64,000 bases of DNA from Girardia tigrina (lineage: Eukaryota > Platyhelminthes > Tricladida > Dugesiidae). The stretch lies in contig MQRK01235601.1 of the NCBI GenBank assembly GCA_001938485.1, positions 33,541-97,540 on the forward strand, written 5' to 3'. The position numbers were made by a program, and so were the translations under genes. A model generated the notes under the pieces. It was given only the letters and a program-made list of their open reading frames with translations. It had not been told where the DNA came from and did no database searches. The first letter of the stretch is position 1, and every line of letters starts with the position of its first letter. Shown in pieces: positions 35,100 through 45,474 of the stretch.

Positions 35100-35580
35100 G
35101 TAGGCTGAACTTTTGTTGAAAATCTTTTCTTTGGTAATATTTATTTATGTGCATTTTGAGCAAACAGCAATGAAATCGAATTTTGCAATGCAAAACTGAT
35201 TTGTATAAATGTTTTTGTATACAATTTGTTTTGTCTGAGGTGCATAAACATACAAATTCTTCCCGGTTTCCACTATTGAGCAAGTAATATACAGTTAACA
35301 ACCCGAAAAGTACGGACTTTCAAGATTGATACAAGCAACTTTAAGGGGTTACCCTTGAGCTTTATTATTTCCCATAGCCAAAGCAAGAAGAGCATGAAAT
35401 TGAGGTCGCTTGTATGGAAATAGGGGTATTTTATTCTTACAACTCTTTTGTTTTAATTTCTGCACATACGTAATATCAAAGTAAAGAAAATCAGTGCGGT
35501 TTCTCAAGCCATTATTGAATTTCTCAACTTTATCTCTCTCAGTCAACATCAAGAACTTCCAAATGTGATGCACCGTTTAT
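35100..35580 (-). pseudogene. Helitron/PIF1-type helicase, C-terminal remnant
   Basis: Minus strand: PLFPYKRPQFHALLALAMGN then NKAQG, with VACINLESPYFSGCQLYI-like sequence and GKNLYVYAPQTKQIVYKNIY after it. The string R-x-Q-F-P..A-x-x-x-N-K-x-Q-G-Q and the following Y-V-A-x-S-R motif define the last helicase motifs of PIF1 proteins, and KxxxVYKEAL-like endings are common in Helitron helicases. A stop interrupts QGQ and another falls further on. The Rep nuclease and the upstream helicase are not recognisable, so Helitron rather than host PIF1 is an inference. Confidence 0.6.
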
Positions 35581-35589
35581 CGTTTACCA

Positions 35590-36050
35590 TTAATCCGGAT
35601 ATCACTCGACTCACCAGAAGGAAACAATTCTGAAAATATATTATCGTAGGATTGATCCGGAGAGAATTGGGATGAACATTCAATGTGTGCCACGCCAAAT
35701 TACGCGTTTTCGAGAACAAAGTGCTTAATTATTTGTAAAGTTTCCTCAAGTGATGGAAAGTGTTGTGGCTCTTGATGTAGATAGCAATTCAATTCTATTA
35801 ATCTTAAAACCTTTCTGAAATTTCAATCCATGTTGGAACATCTCCAGCGGAACTGAAATTGGGCGAATATCGAGATTTTCCACTAAACAGAGCGTCACAT
35901 TTGGAAAAATGATATACCTGTCATTTTTTTCCATTTTTCAAAATTTATTTTTGTTTTGTAATTAATTTCGGCGGATAACTCGCAATCTTCAAGCTAAATT
36001 AACATTAGGTTTTGCAGCTTATATATGAAAATGATGATTATGCAATTAAT
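35590..36050. other. Moderate-G+C flank, possibly more helicase debris
   Basis: Minus-strand frames at 35580-35680 and 35746-35934 look protein-like but I cannot match them to helicase motifs. Confidence 0.3.
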
Positions 36051-36056
36051 CATGGC

Positions 36057-36321
36057 ATAAATGCTCTATTTGAAAATATTTCACAGAGAAGTTGAGTGTG
36101 AAGCTTGAATATTAATTTTTGGATCCATGGATTTTATTAATTAGGCTTCACACGTTACTCTTTATCGAAGAAAATGATTTTCAAATTCTGCGAAATCGAT
36201 TTAAAAATTGCTGAGAGAGAGTAACGCGTGAGGCCTTTTAAATGAGATCCATGGATTCAAAATTAATATTCAAGCTTCCAACTCAACTCTTTGTTAAACA
36301 TTTTCAAATAGAGCATTTATT
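36057..36321. mobile_element. Foldback/hairpin MITE
   Basis: Left arm 36057-36165 and right arm 36212-36321 are inverted copies (ATGCTCTATTTGAAAAT; GAAGCTTGAATATTAATTTT; ATCCATGGAT; GTTACTCT) with few mismatches, around a loop of about 46 bases. The transcript would form a hairpin of about 105 bp. No ORF. The family is unknown and I could not confirm a target duplication. Confidence 0.7.
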
Positions 36322-36324
36322 ACC

Positions 36325-37230
36325 TTTCAAATTACCTTCTTTTTGTGAGTAAAGTGATGATGAGTAACGATGCTTTTTCAATATACGGTCCATCAATGTG
36401 ACCCCGTTCTGGTACTAGGATAATTGACTCACAATGACGGTTCTTTCGGTAGGATACTTGCGTCATATGCCGTTTCTCTGGGAATCTATATCCAAGAAAA
36501 TTAAAAAATCGATAATTGATTTTAGATTCCATTGCAACGGGATCAATACTCAAATAAAGACTTTAATTTAATATTTACTATGGTGTATTCATCTCATCAC
36601 TGTAGTTTATCCCTGGGACCGCCTCTTTAAATATTCGGGAAAATATTGCAAAATTTAAAAAAAATAATTTTATTAGTTTTAATAATTTTTATGTTTTATT
36701 AATTTTTTATAACAGAAACCATTCCGGAGATGATCATTACAATTTTCTAAAATTTAGTCGCAGTCGGTTTCATAGTTTTTGAGTTAATCATTAACAAACA
36801 GACTAACATACATTCTTCTATATATATATATATATTTAATCTGGAAAAATACATTAACGTAAAATACATTTTAAATTAAAACATTCTAAAAATAACAAAA
36901 AGGTTTATCTTTTGTTCAATAATTATTTTAATTAGAGTTTCTTTGTTTGATTTTATGTGGAAATGTAATTGAGATAATCAAAGTTTGTTTGAATGAATAA
37001 TTAAAAAAACATTAAAGTTTCTACAAGATACATGTAAGAAAGAAATACAAATCTAAAATTGATAGAATATGAAATTGAGTTTTGTGAACAGATGTAAAGA
37101 TAATTAATAATATTAAATAGATATGTAAAGTAATTGACATTCCCAAAAGTATATGTTTATGTTTCTCTTAATAACTAGCATAAATAAATATAATTACATT
37201 AAAGTAAAAGCAAAAGGGGTTATATATTTA
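36325..37230. other. A+T-rich stretch with a (TA)6-type run near 36822
   Basis: Nothing gene-like seen. Confidence 0.5.
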
Positions 37231-37231
37231 T

Positions 37232-37240
37232 ACACACACT

Positions 37241-37311
<71 letters not shown>

Positions 37312-37361
37312 NNNNNNNNNNNNNNNNNNNNNNNNNNNNNNNNNNNNNNNNNNNNNNNNNN

Positions 37362-37400
<39 letters not shown>
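37232..37400. repeat. (CA)n-(TA)n microsatellite containing an assembly gap
   Basis: A (CA)n run passes into (TA)n, then 50 unknown bases (37312-37361), then (TA)n again. The gap is inside the microsatellite, so its true length is unknown. Reading frames across it are artefacts. Confidence 0.9.
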
Positions 37401-37401
<1 letters not shown>

Positions 37402-37932
37402 GTAAACAAAGGCCATTTTTGATTATTACATTTATTTACAAAACTAATACAATTCTTTCACCATTTTGACATCTTCAGTGCAATGAAATAAAGTGATTAA
37501 TTGCTATTTATATAGTTGAAAAACTATTGTATCATATGTCTCAAAAACATGCTTTTTTATTACATTGTACATTGAAGACAAGTCGTCATCTCCGCACTAG
37601 AATTGCTGAACTCAATCGAGTAGAATTAATTCGATATTGAGCCATATTAAAAATGTAAATTAATCTTAATAACCTCAATAAAGATTTTAAAGTTATTTGA
37701 AATAATTTTGACACAAATTATGAAAGGATTATGACCGAATCATTATTAATAAAGCATCATAAATCATGCTTAAACGTGCAAGATGATTCATATAATCATA
37801 TTAAAGTTTTAAAAATATTTTTCAACATATTAAAATCCTTTAAAACTCATTAAAATTCTTTTTTAATAAAAAAAAGCATGTTTTTGAGACGTAGATGCAA
37901 TAGTTCTTCAACTATATAAATAGTAATTAATA

Positions 37933-39215
37933 TTGGGTTGGCCAAAACGTCATTGCGTTTTTGAGTAGGTCCTAATAAAAAGCTTGAAAATATAAAACGA
38001 TGTAATAAAATTTAAATTCTATTATATATTCTGAAACCTTAATTTTCAGACTATGTTTATACAAAATATTAATTGATTTTGTTTTAATTTATTACTTTAC
38101 CGTCAATTCAAAATGAAAAATCAAAATGAGCATATTCGTCATGTTTTGTTGCATTATTTTCGCAAAGGGAAAACCGCTGTGCAAGCTCATAAGAAGATAT
38201 GTTTTGTATATGGTAGTGACTACTTAAAACTTCGACATTGTCAATACTGGTTTTCAAAATTTCGTTCTGAAAAATTTCTTCTGAAAGATGCACCACGTTC
38301 CGGTCGACCAGTTGAAGTTGATGGCGACAAAATAACAGCACTGATCAAATCTAATCCACATATGACGACAAGAGAAGTTGCAGAGACTCTGGAAATATCA
38401 AAATCAAGTATTGGAAGTCATTTAAAGAAACTTGGATTCGTTAGTAAACTCGATATGTGGTTACCACATGAAATGAAAGAAATTCATTTGGTGAAACGTA
38501 CAGACATTTGCGATTCCCTTTTGAAGAGAGAACAAAGTGATCCATTTTTGAAGCGCTTGATTACGGGTGACGAAAAATGGATTGTTTACAACAATTTGGA
38601 ACGTCGACGATCATGGACAAAACGTGGTGAGCCTGCCAAAACTATTCCAAAAGCAGAAATTCACCAAAAAAAGGTTATGCTTTCCGTCTGGTGGTATTTT
38701 AAAGGAATTGTCTTTTTTGAACTCCTTCTGAGGAATAAAACCATAAATTCAGACAGATATTGTGGTCAGCTCGAGACATATGCTCATTCAATTCAACAGG
38801 AATGTCCTAAATTTGCAAATCGAAAAGGAGTTGTAATTCAGCATGATAACGCAAGACCACATACAAGTTTGACCACTCGCCAGAAACTCTTATCACTGGA
38901 TTGGGAGGTTTTGCCGCACCCACCGTACTCTCCAGACTTGGCCTCATCGGATTTTCACTTATTTAGATCACTGCAGAATTCCTTAAACAGAAAACCATTC
39001 GCCAGTGATGATGACATCAAATCGTTCCAAGACGGCTTTTTTGCTGACAAAGGCAAAGGTTTTTATAAATCAGGAATAATAAAGCTACCGGAAAGGTGGA
39101 AGAAAGTGATTGAAAATAATGGACAGTATATCGTGCAAAAATATTTGTGCATCCATGTCATTTTTTGATAATAAATATTTTAGTAAAAAACGCAATGACT
39201 TTTTGGCCAACCCAA
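37933..39215 (+). mobile_element. Mariner element A (mellifera/cecropia-like), complete
   Basis: TA at 37931-37932 and 39216-39217 flank a 1283-bp element. The left end TTGGGTTGGCCAAAACGTCA matches the right end, reversed, TTGGGTTGGCCAAAAAGTCA. The TTGGGTTGGC start is typical of the mellifera/cecropia group that includes Hsmar1 relatives. It is inserted in the right arm of a foldback element. The near-identical ends and the uninterrupted transposase make this the youngest-looking DNA transposon here. Confidence 0.95.
38113..39168 (+). CDS. Mariner transposase, uninterrupted 351 codons
   Basis: It cuts and pastes its own element at TA sites in the nucleus. Length is normal for mariner (about 345-350). 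Two helix-turn-helix motifs fill residues 1-110; FRSEKF..DAPRSGRPVEVD lies at about 50-70. WLPHEM at 116-121 replaces the usual WVPHEL linker. The catalytic triad is complete: D153 in TGDEKW, D245 in QHDNARPHT and D280 in PYSPDLASSD, with 34 residues between the last two (DD34D). SVWWYF has Tyr where relatives usually have Asp, which is not a catalytic site. The ATG at 38113 follows the 180-bp untranslated leader usual for mariners. It looks potentially functional, but the linker and WWY changes leave that open. Confidence 0.93.
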   Translation: MKNQNEHIRHVLLHYFRKGKTAVQAHKKICFVYGSDYLKLRHCQYWFSKFRSEKFLLKDAPRSGRPVEVDGDKITALIKSNPHMTTREVAETLEISKSSIGSHLKKLGFVSKLDMWLPHEMKEIHLVKRTDICDSLLKREQSDPFLKRLITGDEKWIVYNNLERRRSWTKRGEPAKTIPKAEIHQKKVMLSVWWYFKGIVFFELLLRNKTINSDRYCGQLETYAHSIQQECPKFANRKGVVIQHDNARPHTSLTTRQKLLSLDWEVLPHPPYSPDLASSDFHLFRSLQNSLNRKPFASDDDIKSFQDGFFADKGKGFYKSGIIKLPERWKKVIENNGQYIVQKYLCIHVIF

Positions 39216-39368
39216 TACCTTTATATAATTGTACTGAAAATACCGAAATGGTGAAACGCGTCTGTGTGTTAAATAAATCTAATAATCAAAAAAAAACCTT
39301 TGTTTACAGTATTATTGAAAATGCCTTTATTAATACCCAACCCCCATTTTATCAAAATAAATTAAAAT

Positions 39369-39392
39369 TATATATATATATATATATATATT
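39369..39392. repeat. (TA)n microsatellite
   Basis: A simple TA run at the outer end of the foldback right flank. Confidence 0.8.
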
Positions 39393-39399
39393 TAGAGTA

Positions 39400-39690
39400 G
39401 ATATTTCTTAACCACTCAACGGTTTTTCCCGAGTGTCATTCTGGCAACGCGTGCGCTTGCATACTGGCTTGCCTCAGTGTCACTGCGGCGTGTGTTTTGA
39501 TGCGTCATTCTACGCTTTGCATGTTTTCAGTTAGGGTGGCTTTTCTATCAGTTTGATTTGGTTTTGTTTTAAATAAAATATTGAAAAAATATGCTTTCTT
39601 TAACCATGTACCTAAAAATAAATAATATGTGAAGTGGTTCAAACATAATTTAAAAAATTATCGTTCAAAATGTTTTAATCAGAGTAATTT
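39400..39690. other. GC-rich patch of unknown nature, then A+T-rich flank
   Basis: About 39408-39560 is much richer in G+C than its surroundings (..CAACGCGTGCGCTTGCATAC..). No open frame, hairpin or terminal repeat pair was found. It may be a transposon end or a regulatory CpG-like patch. Confidence 0.3.
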
Positions 39691-39899
39691 ATCATTTTAA
39701 CCATTTGAAAGTTTTGATATTACATGAGTATAAAAAGAAATTAATTAATCTATACCATTCTATAAAACAGAAAATTTATCATGTGAAAAGGAGGGTATTC
39801 TATTTTTAAAATATAATCAATGTAAAAGAACCTTACTTGATCGACTTGATTGTGAATTTGTTTCTCCAATGTACGAGTTTTATAGCTCTAACAATTAAA

Positions 39900-40043
39900 T
39901 TTATAAACTAGATTATCTTGCAATTCATAAATCGTTTTCGATTTATTTTTATGAAGTTTTGAACTTCGAATATCATTGAAATTACTTTCAAAATACCTAT
40001 ATTCTTGTAAATATTCTTTTTACATGCTTTAAATCCTTCAGAA
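39900..40043 (-). pseudogene. Penelope-like remnant, interrupted by a hAT-like element
   Basis: Minus strand: CSEGFKACKKNIYKN at 40043-40000 aligns with the YSEGFKYLQK and YSEEFKNF stretches of the Penelope remnants at 9.6 and 15.0 kb. The frame continues to about 39908. The 8-bp target duplication of the element at 40044-41705 falls inside the SEGF codons, so the upstream part of the Penelope copy continues at 41706 and beyond, where I can read only a little. Short and dead. Confidence 0.4.
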
Positions 40044-41131
40044 CAGTGTTGTCGTCGAGGCACTATTTTCTCGACTTGAGTTGACCTAAATATTTCACGA
40101 GTCAAGTCTCGAGTCGAGTAGCTAAAATATTTTACGAGTCACGAGTCGAGTCTCTGAAACGTTTTACGAGTAAAAGGTCGAGTAAAGACACTCTAAATAC
40201 TTTACATTTCATGAGTAGAGACACTTTATATTTTACGAGTCGAGTCACCTTACATATTTTACGAGTCCAGGCACCATTCATTACAGTTATTATAATTATT
40301 CATTAATTAATAGTAATTTATAAATTTTTTAAACAAATTATTACAAAATATTACAAATTTTCACATTTATTTATTTATCTTTTTCGGACTCGTTTAAAAT
40401 ACTGTCTATCATAGCCAAACGTCTTCCGACCAATATCTCACTCATTCCGGTTTCTTTTATTCGGCTTTTTCTTATCTTGAACGATGCGAGCCAACCATGA
40501 ACTACAACTGAATCTGTAACAATTATTAACTTCTTCACATTCCACTTCAAAGCCAAGTTAATTCCTTTCATAATCGCTTCAAGTTCAGCAATGCTTATAT
40601 GTGCACAATCATTTTCTTGTCTTGACCAGCTTCCATCTACGATCACATGGTCTCCGATTCACAACACACATCCGATGGCAATAGAACTTGCATCGCACCA
40701 TATCGTACATTTTCGGCTCATATCCACATTCCAACAATTTTTTATAGAAGTTCCTTCAATTTAATTAATAAAATATTATCATTACACTATAATAAAAAAC
40801 TTATTTTATAAAAATTATTTCATTTTAATTAGTAAAAGTATTATTTTTTAATTTATCTCAAATATAATTATGATTTTTAATTTAAAAATATTAAAAATTT
40901 ACAGTTCACCAAAAAGAACCCCTAACATAATGAATTTACGTAAATAGATGTACAAAAACAATACAGCGTAGATTTTTTATATCGATAGAATTATTAGGAA
41001 TTATTAGAATTATTAAAAAATTGAAAAAATAAGAAACCATAAATTTAAATATTCTATTGTATAAGGTCAGCTGATTAAAAACTCAGCGTGCCACCAGTTT
41101 TTATAGTTCATCAGAAAGTACTACATATATA

Positions 41132-41177
<46 letters not shown>

Positions 41178-41705
41178 ACGATAAATGTATCGTATTGTAC
41201 TTTCAAGAACACCATTTAAAAAAATTCAAATTCAAAAATAATGATATTATTTAAACTACATTGATTTAATTTACCTAAATCTGATATAATTTTTGAAAAA
41301 TTAAAAAAAACTACTACAAAAAATATTTTTTATTTTAAATCAATATTAGTTTAAAACTTCGATTTTTTTAAAATTTAATTTTTAAATATATAATTAGATG
41401 AAAAAAACATAAAGTTTTATAAAAGTTAATTAAAACGTCTAATCACTGAATTGACAATAATAATTATTGTTAATAATATTAAAAATCTGATTTTAATATT
41501 TACTAAATCTTAATGTCAGTCAAGAAATTCGAGTTCAGCTGAATTCGAGTCACAAGTCGAGTCGAGTTAGTTTTAATTTTCTTGAGACGAGTCAATATTT
41601 TTTAACGAGTCACGAGTCGAATCGAGTCACTTAAATAATTTTTCGAGTCGAGTCTGAATCGAGTTAGTTTGAGAACTTAAGTCGTGACTCGAGTCGACAA
41701 CACTT
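40044..41705. mobile_element. hAT-like element with CGAGTC subterminal repeat arrays
   Basis: Ends CAGTGTTGTCG (40044) and, reversed, AAGTGTTGTCGACTCGAG (41705) are flanked by CTTCAGAA (40036-40043) and CTTCAAAA (41706-41713), a 7-of-8 target duplication. Both subterminal regions (40050-40270 and 41530-41700) hold many degenerate copies of ACGAGTCGAGTC in opposite orientation, probably transposase-binding sites. The interior is A+T-rich, has a (TA)n run (41136-41175), and contains a Ty3/Gypsy RNase H scrap instead of a transposase. It must have relied on a transposase made elsewhere. Confidence 0.7.
40371..40715 (-). mobile_element. Ty3/Gypsy RNase H fossil inside the hAT-like element (broken)
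   Basis: Minus strand: a segment matching a Ty3/Gypsy RNase H, with the WCDASSIAIG start and the AELEAIMKGINLALKW block, from the same family as the fossil at 850-2445. It is a fragment, broken, with no LTRs. It was either captured by, or inserted into, the surrounding hAT-like element. Confidence 0.65.
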
Positions 41706-41759
41706 CTTCAAAATATAGAATGTGATACTCTAATTATAATTGTATCAGTTTTGGATAAA

Positions 41760-42628
41760 AATGAAAATGGTAAAGTAAAACTTTGTTATGAAGGAGAATA
41801 TAAACTGAAATAAAAGTTACATAAGCCGTTCTTTTAGCAAAGCCTCAAAAAACCTTAGAATTTCTAAATTTACAATATGATTCATCAATTACAAATATAT
41901 TAGCCCGCATTTCATTTACAAAATGATAACTTGTATTATTATTAAATACATAAATATATATATATATATATATATTTTATAAAAGATAATATAATAAAAA
42001 TAATATTTTAAAAAATAATATAAATATAGCATTTTGACAATTATTTTTTTCAATAAACTTATTTTGAATAAATCAAGGAACATGAAATAAAAAGGGTTTA
42101 TTGAGATCTTAACTTTGATTTTTCAAAATAATGTTTTGTGGAACAAAAGACACCGGATATTGTTTCATTGAAAATATATAAATAATTTTATATAAAATAT
42201 ATATCAGATTTATTTTCTCACCGGTAGTGAAATGACTAAAATAAATATTGCTTATAATAACAAAAAATAAAAATAATTTGCTGAAACAATAATATCATTA
42301 ATTTTGAAAGGCAATTTATATATTATTTTTTTATTATTTATTTATTTTGAAATTTAAAATTTCATAAATGAAATTAAATAAATTTATGATTGAGATTATC
42401 ATATTGATTGAGATCAGTAAATGATTCACAAAAGTCGTTTATACATATATACTGTCACATCTCTTGAAATCCCCTATAAATTTGAGAGGTGGGGAATTAC
42501 AAGAGGTATTTTTGTTCTATTTTTGTCTGGATCAGATACCATTTTTTAGCTAAAAAATACTACAAAAACACATCTTATTAAAATCAATTATTCAGAATTT
42601 TTATTTGAAAAAAATGGGGGTTGGGTTT
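41760..42628. other. A+T-rich stretch; (TA)n at about 41952-41974
   Basis: Nothing gene-like beyond possible Penelope debris at its start. Confidence 0.5.
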
Positions 42629-42630
42629 TA

Positions 42631-42773
42631 TTGGGTTCGTGATTAAAATTCAAAGTCATAATTTGCAAACTTTATTTCTAATACAACTTTCATTACTCAA
42701 ACAAATTTATGAAGAACAATATTTCATTTACATAACCAGATTTTGAAACTCCAAATATAAATAATAATATCGA

Positions 42774-42819
<46 letters not shown>

Positions 42820-44006
42820 ATTTTATTCAAATCATATTTTGTTTTTGTTTTATTAATTTTTACAATGTTTATTAATTTAGAATATAAATTTAGATCTTTA
42901 AAATTATTTTAATGGACATATTCTGTAAAAATTCAATTATAAATAATTTTTAATGAGAATTTCCGTTGACAATGAAATTCAATAAACATTATGATTTTTT
43001 ATTTTAAAAAGTGTTACAAGATATATCAAAATAGTGGATAAATCACAAGATAGTGGAAATGCTGCTGAGGGATAGGTAGGTATACAGCTTGATTTATAGT
43101 GGAACCCTTTGGCATCAATCAAATAGCGCCTAGGCCTGGGGCAGTAATGCAGCCCCCCCACCATGACCGCTGGTACGTGTTTGACCTTTGCAATGATGTA
43201 GCTAATGTTATAGTACTGCATTGGAGGACGTCTCACAAATGGAGCATTTGAGAAGAATTGACTGATGACACTCTCATCGGAGAATAATACTTTGGCTCTA
43301 TCTTTGCTGGTTAAGTGCAGCTACTTCCTGCAGAAGAAAAGTCGGTCGTGAATGTTCCTAGGTGACAACAGCTGTTCGATAGGCACGCAAGTGAATTTCA
43401 TCGCAGAGATGGCTTCTGATGGTTCATCCACTTGAATTAACGCTTGCTGGTAACTGGGATCGGATGAGACTGCTGGAGGTGTTGGATGCAAAGATGAATA
43501 TTTTCGAATCATAGCATATCCTTGGCCATCCAGAGCGCTTCCGTGACTTGAAACTAGGCGTTAATGCACATCTTGTCAGCTTTTTGACGCACTGTAGAAT
43601 TTCACTTCCATTCTTACATCGTTGAATCTCAGGGAAGTATTTATTTCCATGTAGAGCAACAATTTGGGCTCTCTTTGTAGTGGAAAGTTCACTTGTTCTA
43701 CCCCTTATAATAATGAGAAAATGACTATACCCAGCTGCTAAAACAACACAGGTATTTGATTTGTGACAAATATTTAACCAATCATAAACCAAGCTTTACC
43801 ATATGCAACTCATATCTTCATCTGCTTTATAGAAACAACCATATTTCTCGGTGATATATATATCGATATTATTATTTATATTTAGAATTTTAAAATCTGG
43901 TTTATGTAACTGAAATATTGTTCCTCATAAATTTGTTTGAATAATGAAAGTTGTATTAGAAATAAAGTTTGCGAATAATGACTTTGAATTTTACTCACGA
44001 ACCCAA
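42631..44006 (-). mobile_element. Tc1-like element with ~154-bp terminal inverted repeats
   Basis: TA dinucleotides at 42629-42630 and 44007-44008 flank a 1376-bp element. Its arms 42631-42784 and 43853-44006 are inverted copies with few mismatches (TTGGGTTCGTGA..AAATTCAAAGTCAT..CAGATTTT..ATCGATAT), each ending inwardly in a TA run. The transposase remnant between them is on the minus strand. Ends this long mark the long-TIR type of Tc1 element. Confidence 0.9.
42979..43792 (-). pseudogene. Tc1-like transposase, decayed
   Basis: Minus strand, beginning at about 43715: RGRTSELSTTKRAQIVALHG is the first helix-turn-helix, and FKSRKRSGWPRI is the GRPR-type AT-hook/NLS linker (about 43555). RSQLPASVNSSG lies near 43424. 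A later frame encodes DRAKVLFSDES with the first catalytic Asp (about 43290), then VRRPPMQYYN..KVKHVPAVMVGG and AKGFHYKSSCIPTY, as in Tc1 family VRRP..YTVKHG..VMVWG. The C-terminal part with the other two acidic residues is deleted. Frameshifts and stops are present, so it is not functional. Confidence 0.75.
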
Positions 44007-44009
44007 TAG

Positions 44010-44415
44010 TTTCTAAACAATAAATAATAATTTATTAAGACAAAATCTAATTTATTTCAATAAATGAAATTATAATTATAATTTAAAATATTAAAAATAT
44101 TTAAAACTAAAAGAAAAATAAAGTTAAAAAAAATTATTTTTTTAATTTGAGATTTAAATTTTTTTATTAATTGGTTTTTGTTCCTTTTATATTAAAAAAA
44201 CAAAACAACTTTACCTTAAATATTGTAAAAATATTAACATATTAAAAGTATGTTTCCTTGTTTTTGTTTAAAATATCTCATTTAGGAAATTTCATTATCT
44301 TTATTTATTTATTTATTTAAAAATTCTTTTGATAACTAAGAAATTGTTTAAACAAAATAATTTGTTGCCTCTGCGCCTAATTCCTTGTATAAATAAATTT
44401 GTTTCAATACACATA
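44010..44415. other. A+T-rich stretch with no recognised feature
   Basis: Nothing supportable seen. Confidence 0.5.
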
Positions 44416-44417
44416 AC

Positions 44418-44423
44418 TATTAC

Positions 44424-44471
<48 letters not shown>

Positions 44472-44490
44472 TATTATTATTATTATTATT
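44418..44490. repeat. (ATT)n trinucleotide microsatellite
   Basis: About 24 units of ATT with two ACT interruptions. Confidence 0.9.
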
Positions 44491-44993
44491 GCAAAGAATA
44501 TTTAAAAAACCATCTTAATGATAAAACTTTAAAACTATTTACAAAGATAAAATTCTACTACCAATATTTATTATGAAAATATACGTCAAAAGTTTTTGAC
44601 ACTTACTTTTATAAAAGAGCGAAATTCTAAAATTTAGTGATGCACAAGCCAGAAGATATTGAGCTAAATCAGTTTCCATCTTTTTCTATCATTTATCCTA
44701 TGCACTACTGATTCTATTGTTTGGCCACAGTTTCTATTGTTTTTGTTCAAAAACACATCTGCGGAAAAAAGAAGATTAAATAATTACAAATATTTTTAGT
44801 AAAGAATGAATTTTTAACACAAGAAGAAAAAATTGAGAAAAATATTCAATAATAGACATTAAGTACTTGAAAGTACTGTTGTAAAGGAATGAAAAAACAT
44901 ATTTTTTGAACCATATTTGTAAACGTTTAGAAAAGGATTTTTTATTGATAAAATATTACAAAAAATACATCCCCACTCCAGTATAATAAAAAT

Positions 44994-45466
44994 TTAAGAA
45001 TATTTTAGTATGATATTAAAATAGTCTTTAGTATGTATGATATTAATATTATTATAAATAAACCAGTAAACAAAATAAACATGCAGATAAAAAGAAGATG
45101 AGAAAAGGATAAGGATAATGAGAAATGATAAGAATAGGAAAATGGGTCTCAAGATATCTAATAACAATAACAAATTACTTGACAAATACAAATGTTCTTG
45201 GGACAAATTTAACTCAGTTAGATAACTGAGATCTAATGGAAGACTTGTTATAGTTTGATTAAAGATTTGCCTATTGAAATGCTGATTTTGGCGTTTGATA
45301 AAAAGATGGTTATCTTTTCTGTTGAGTATGTTTGGAAGAATTTCCTCAAAATAATTTGAACAGAATAATAGTCGGTTTAATAATATCGTCAATTGATGAA
45401 TACTAGAAGTTAGATTGTTGCAATAAGTCCAAAAATAAATCCAAGAACAAAATAAAACAACAATGA
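44994..45466 (-). CDS. Candidate exon of a membrane protein with an N- and a C-terminal hydrophobic region
   Basis: Minus strand: an acceptor-like TTTTTGGCTGTTAGCTGTTAG (AG at 45468-45467) opens a frame that stays open for about 157 codons to a stop at 44994, the longest host-like frame in the window. It starts with a hydrophobic helix (VIVVLFCSWIYFWTY). A polar stretch of about 85 residues follows, with possible N-glycosylation sites NLT, NQT and NLS. After it come long hydrophobic segments (LRPIFLFLSFLIILILF and FYLHVYFVYWFIY). In A+T-rich DNA, Leu/Ile/Phe-rich frames can arise by chance, which tempers this. Family not recognised. Confidence 0.38.
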
Positions 45467-45474
45467 CTAACAGC

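Larger units (their letters stand above)
37400..39325. mobile_element. Foldback element with ~165-bp arms, split by a mariner
   Basis: The left arm 37400-37560, reversed, matches 37866-37932 and then, across the mariner insertion, 39216-39320. Shared blocks include CTATATAAATAG, ACTATTGCAT, GTCTCAAAAACATGC on one side and TGAAAATACCGAAATGGTGA and AAACCTTTGTTTACAG-like sequence on the other. The loop between the arms is about 305 bp (37561-37865) with no gene. The outer left end abuts the TA microsatellite. Family unknown. Confidence 0.7.

Noticed and set aside
37153-37422. Open frames on both strands across the TA/CA microsatellite
   Set aside because: They consist of dinucleotide repeats and unknown bases; not coding.
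40050-40270. CGAGTC array looking like a CRISPR or satellite
   Set aside because: Units are degenerate, spacers irregular, and an inverted array at 41530-41700 makes it a transposon subterminal repeat; CRISPR is not expected in an animal.
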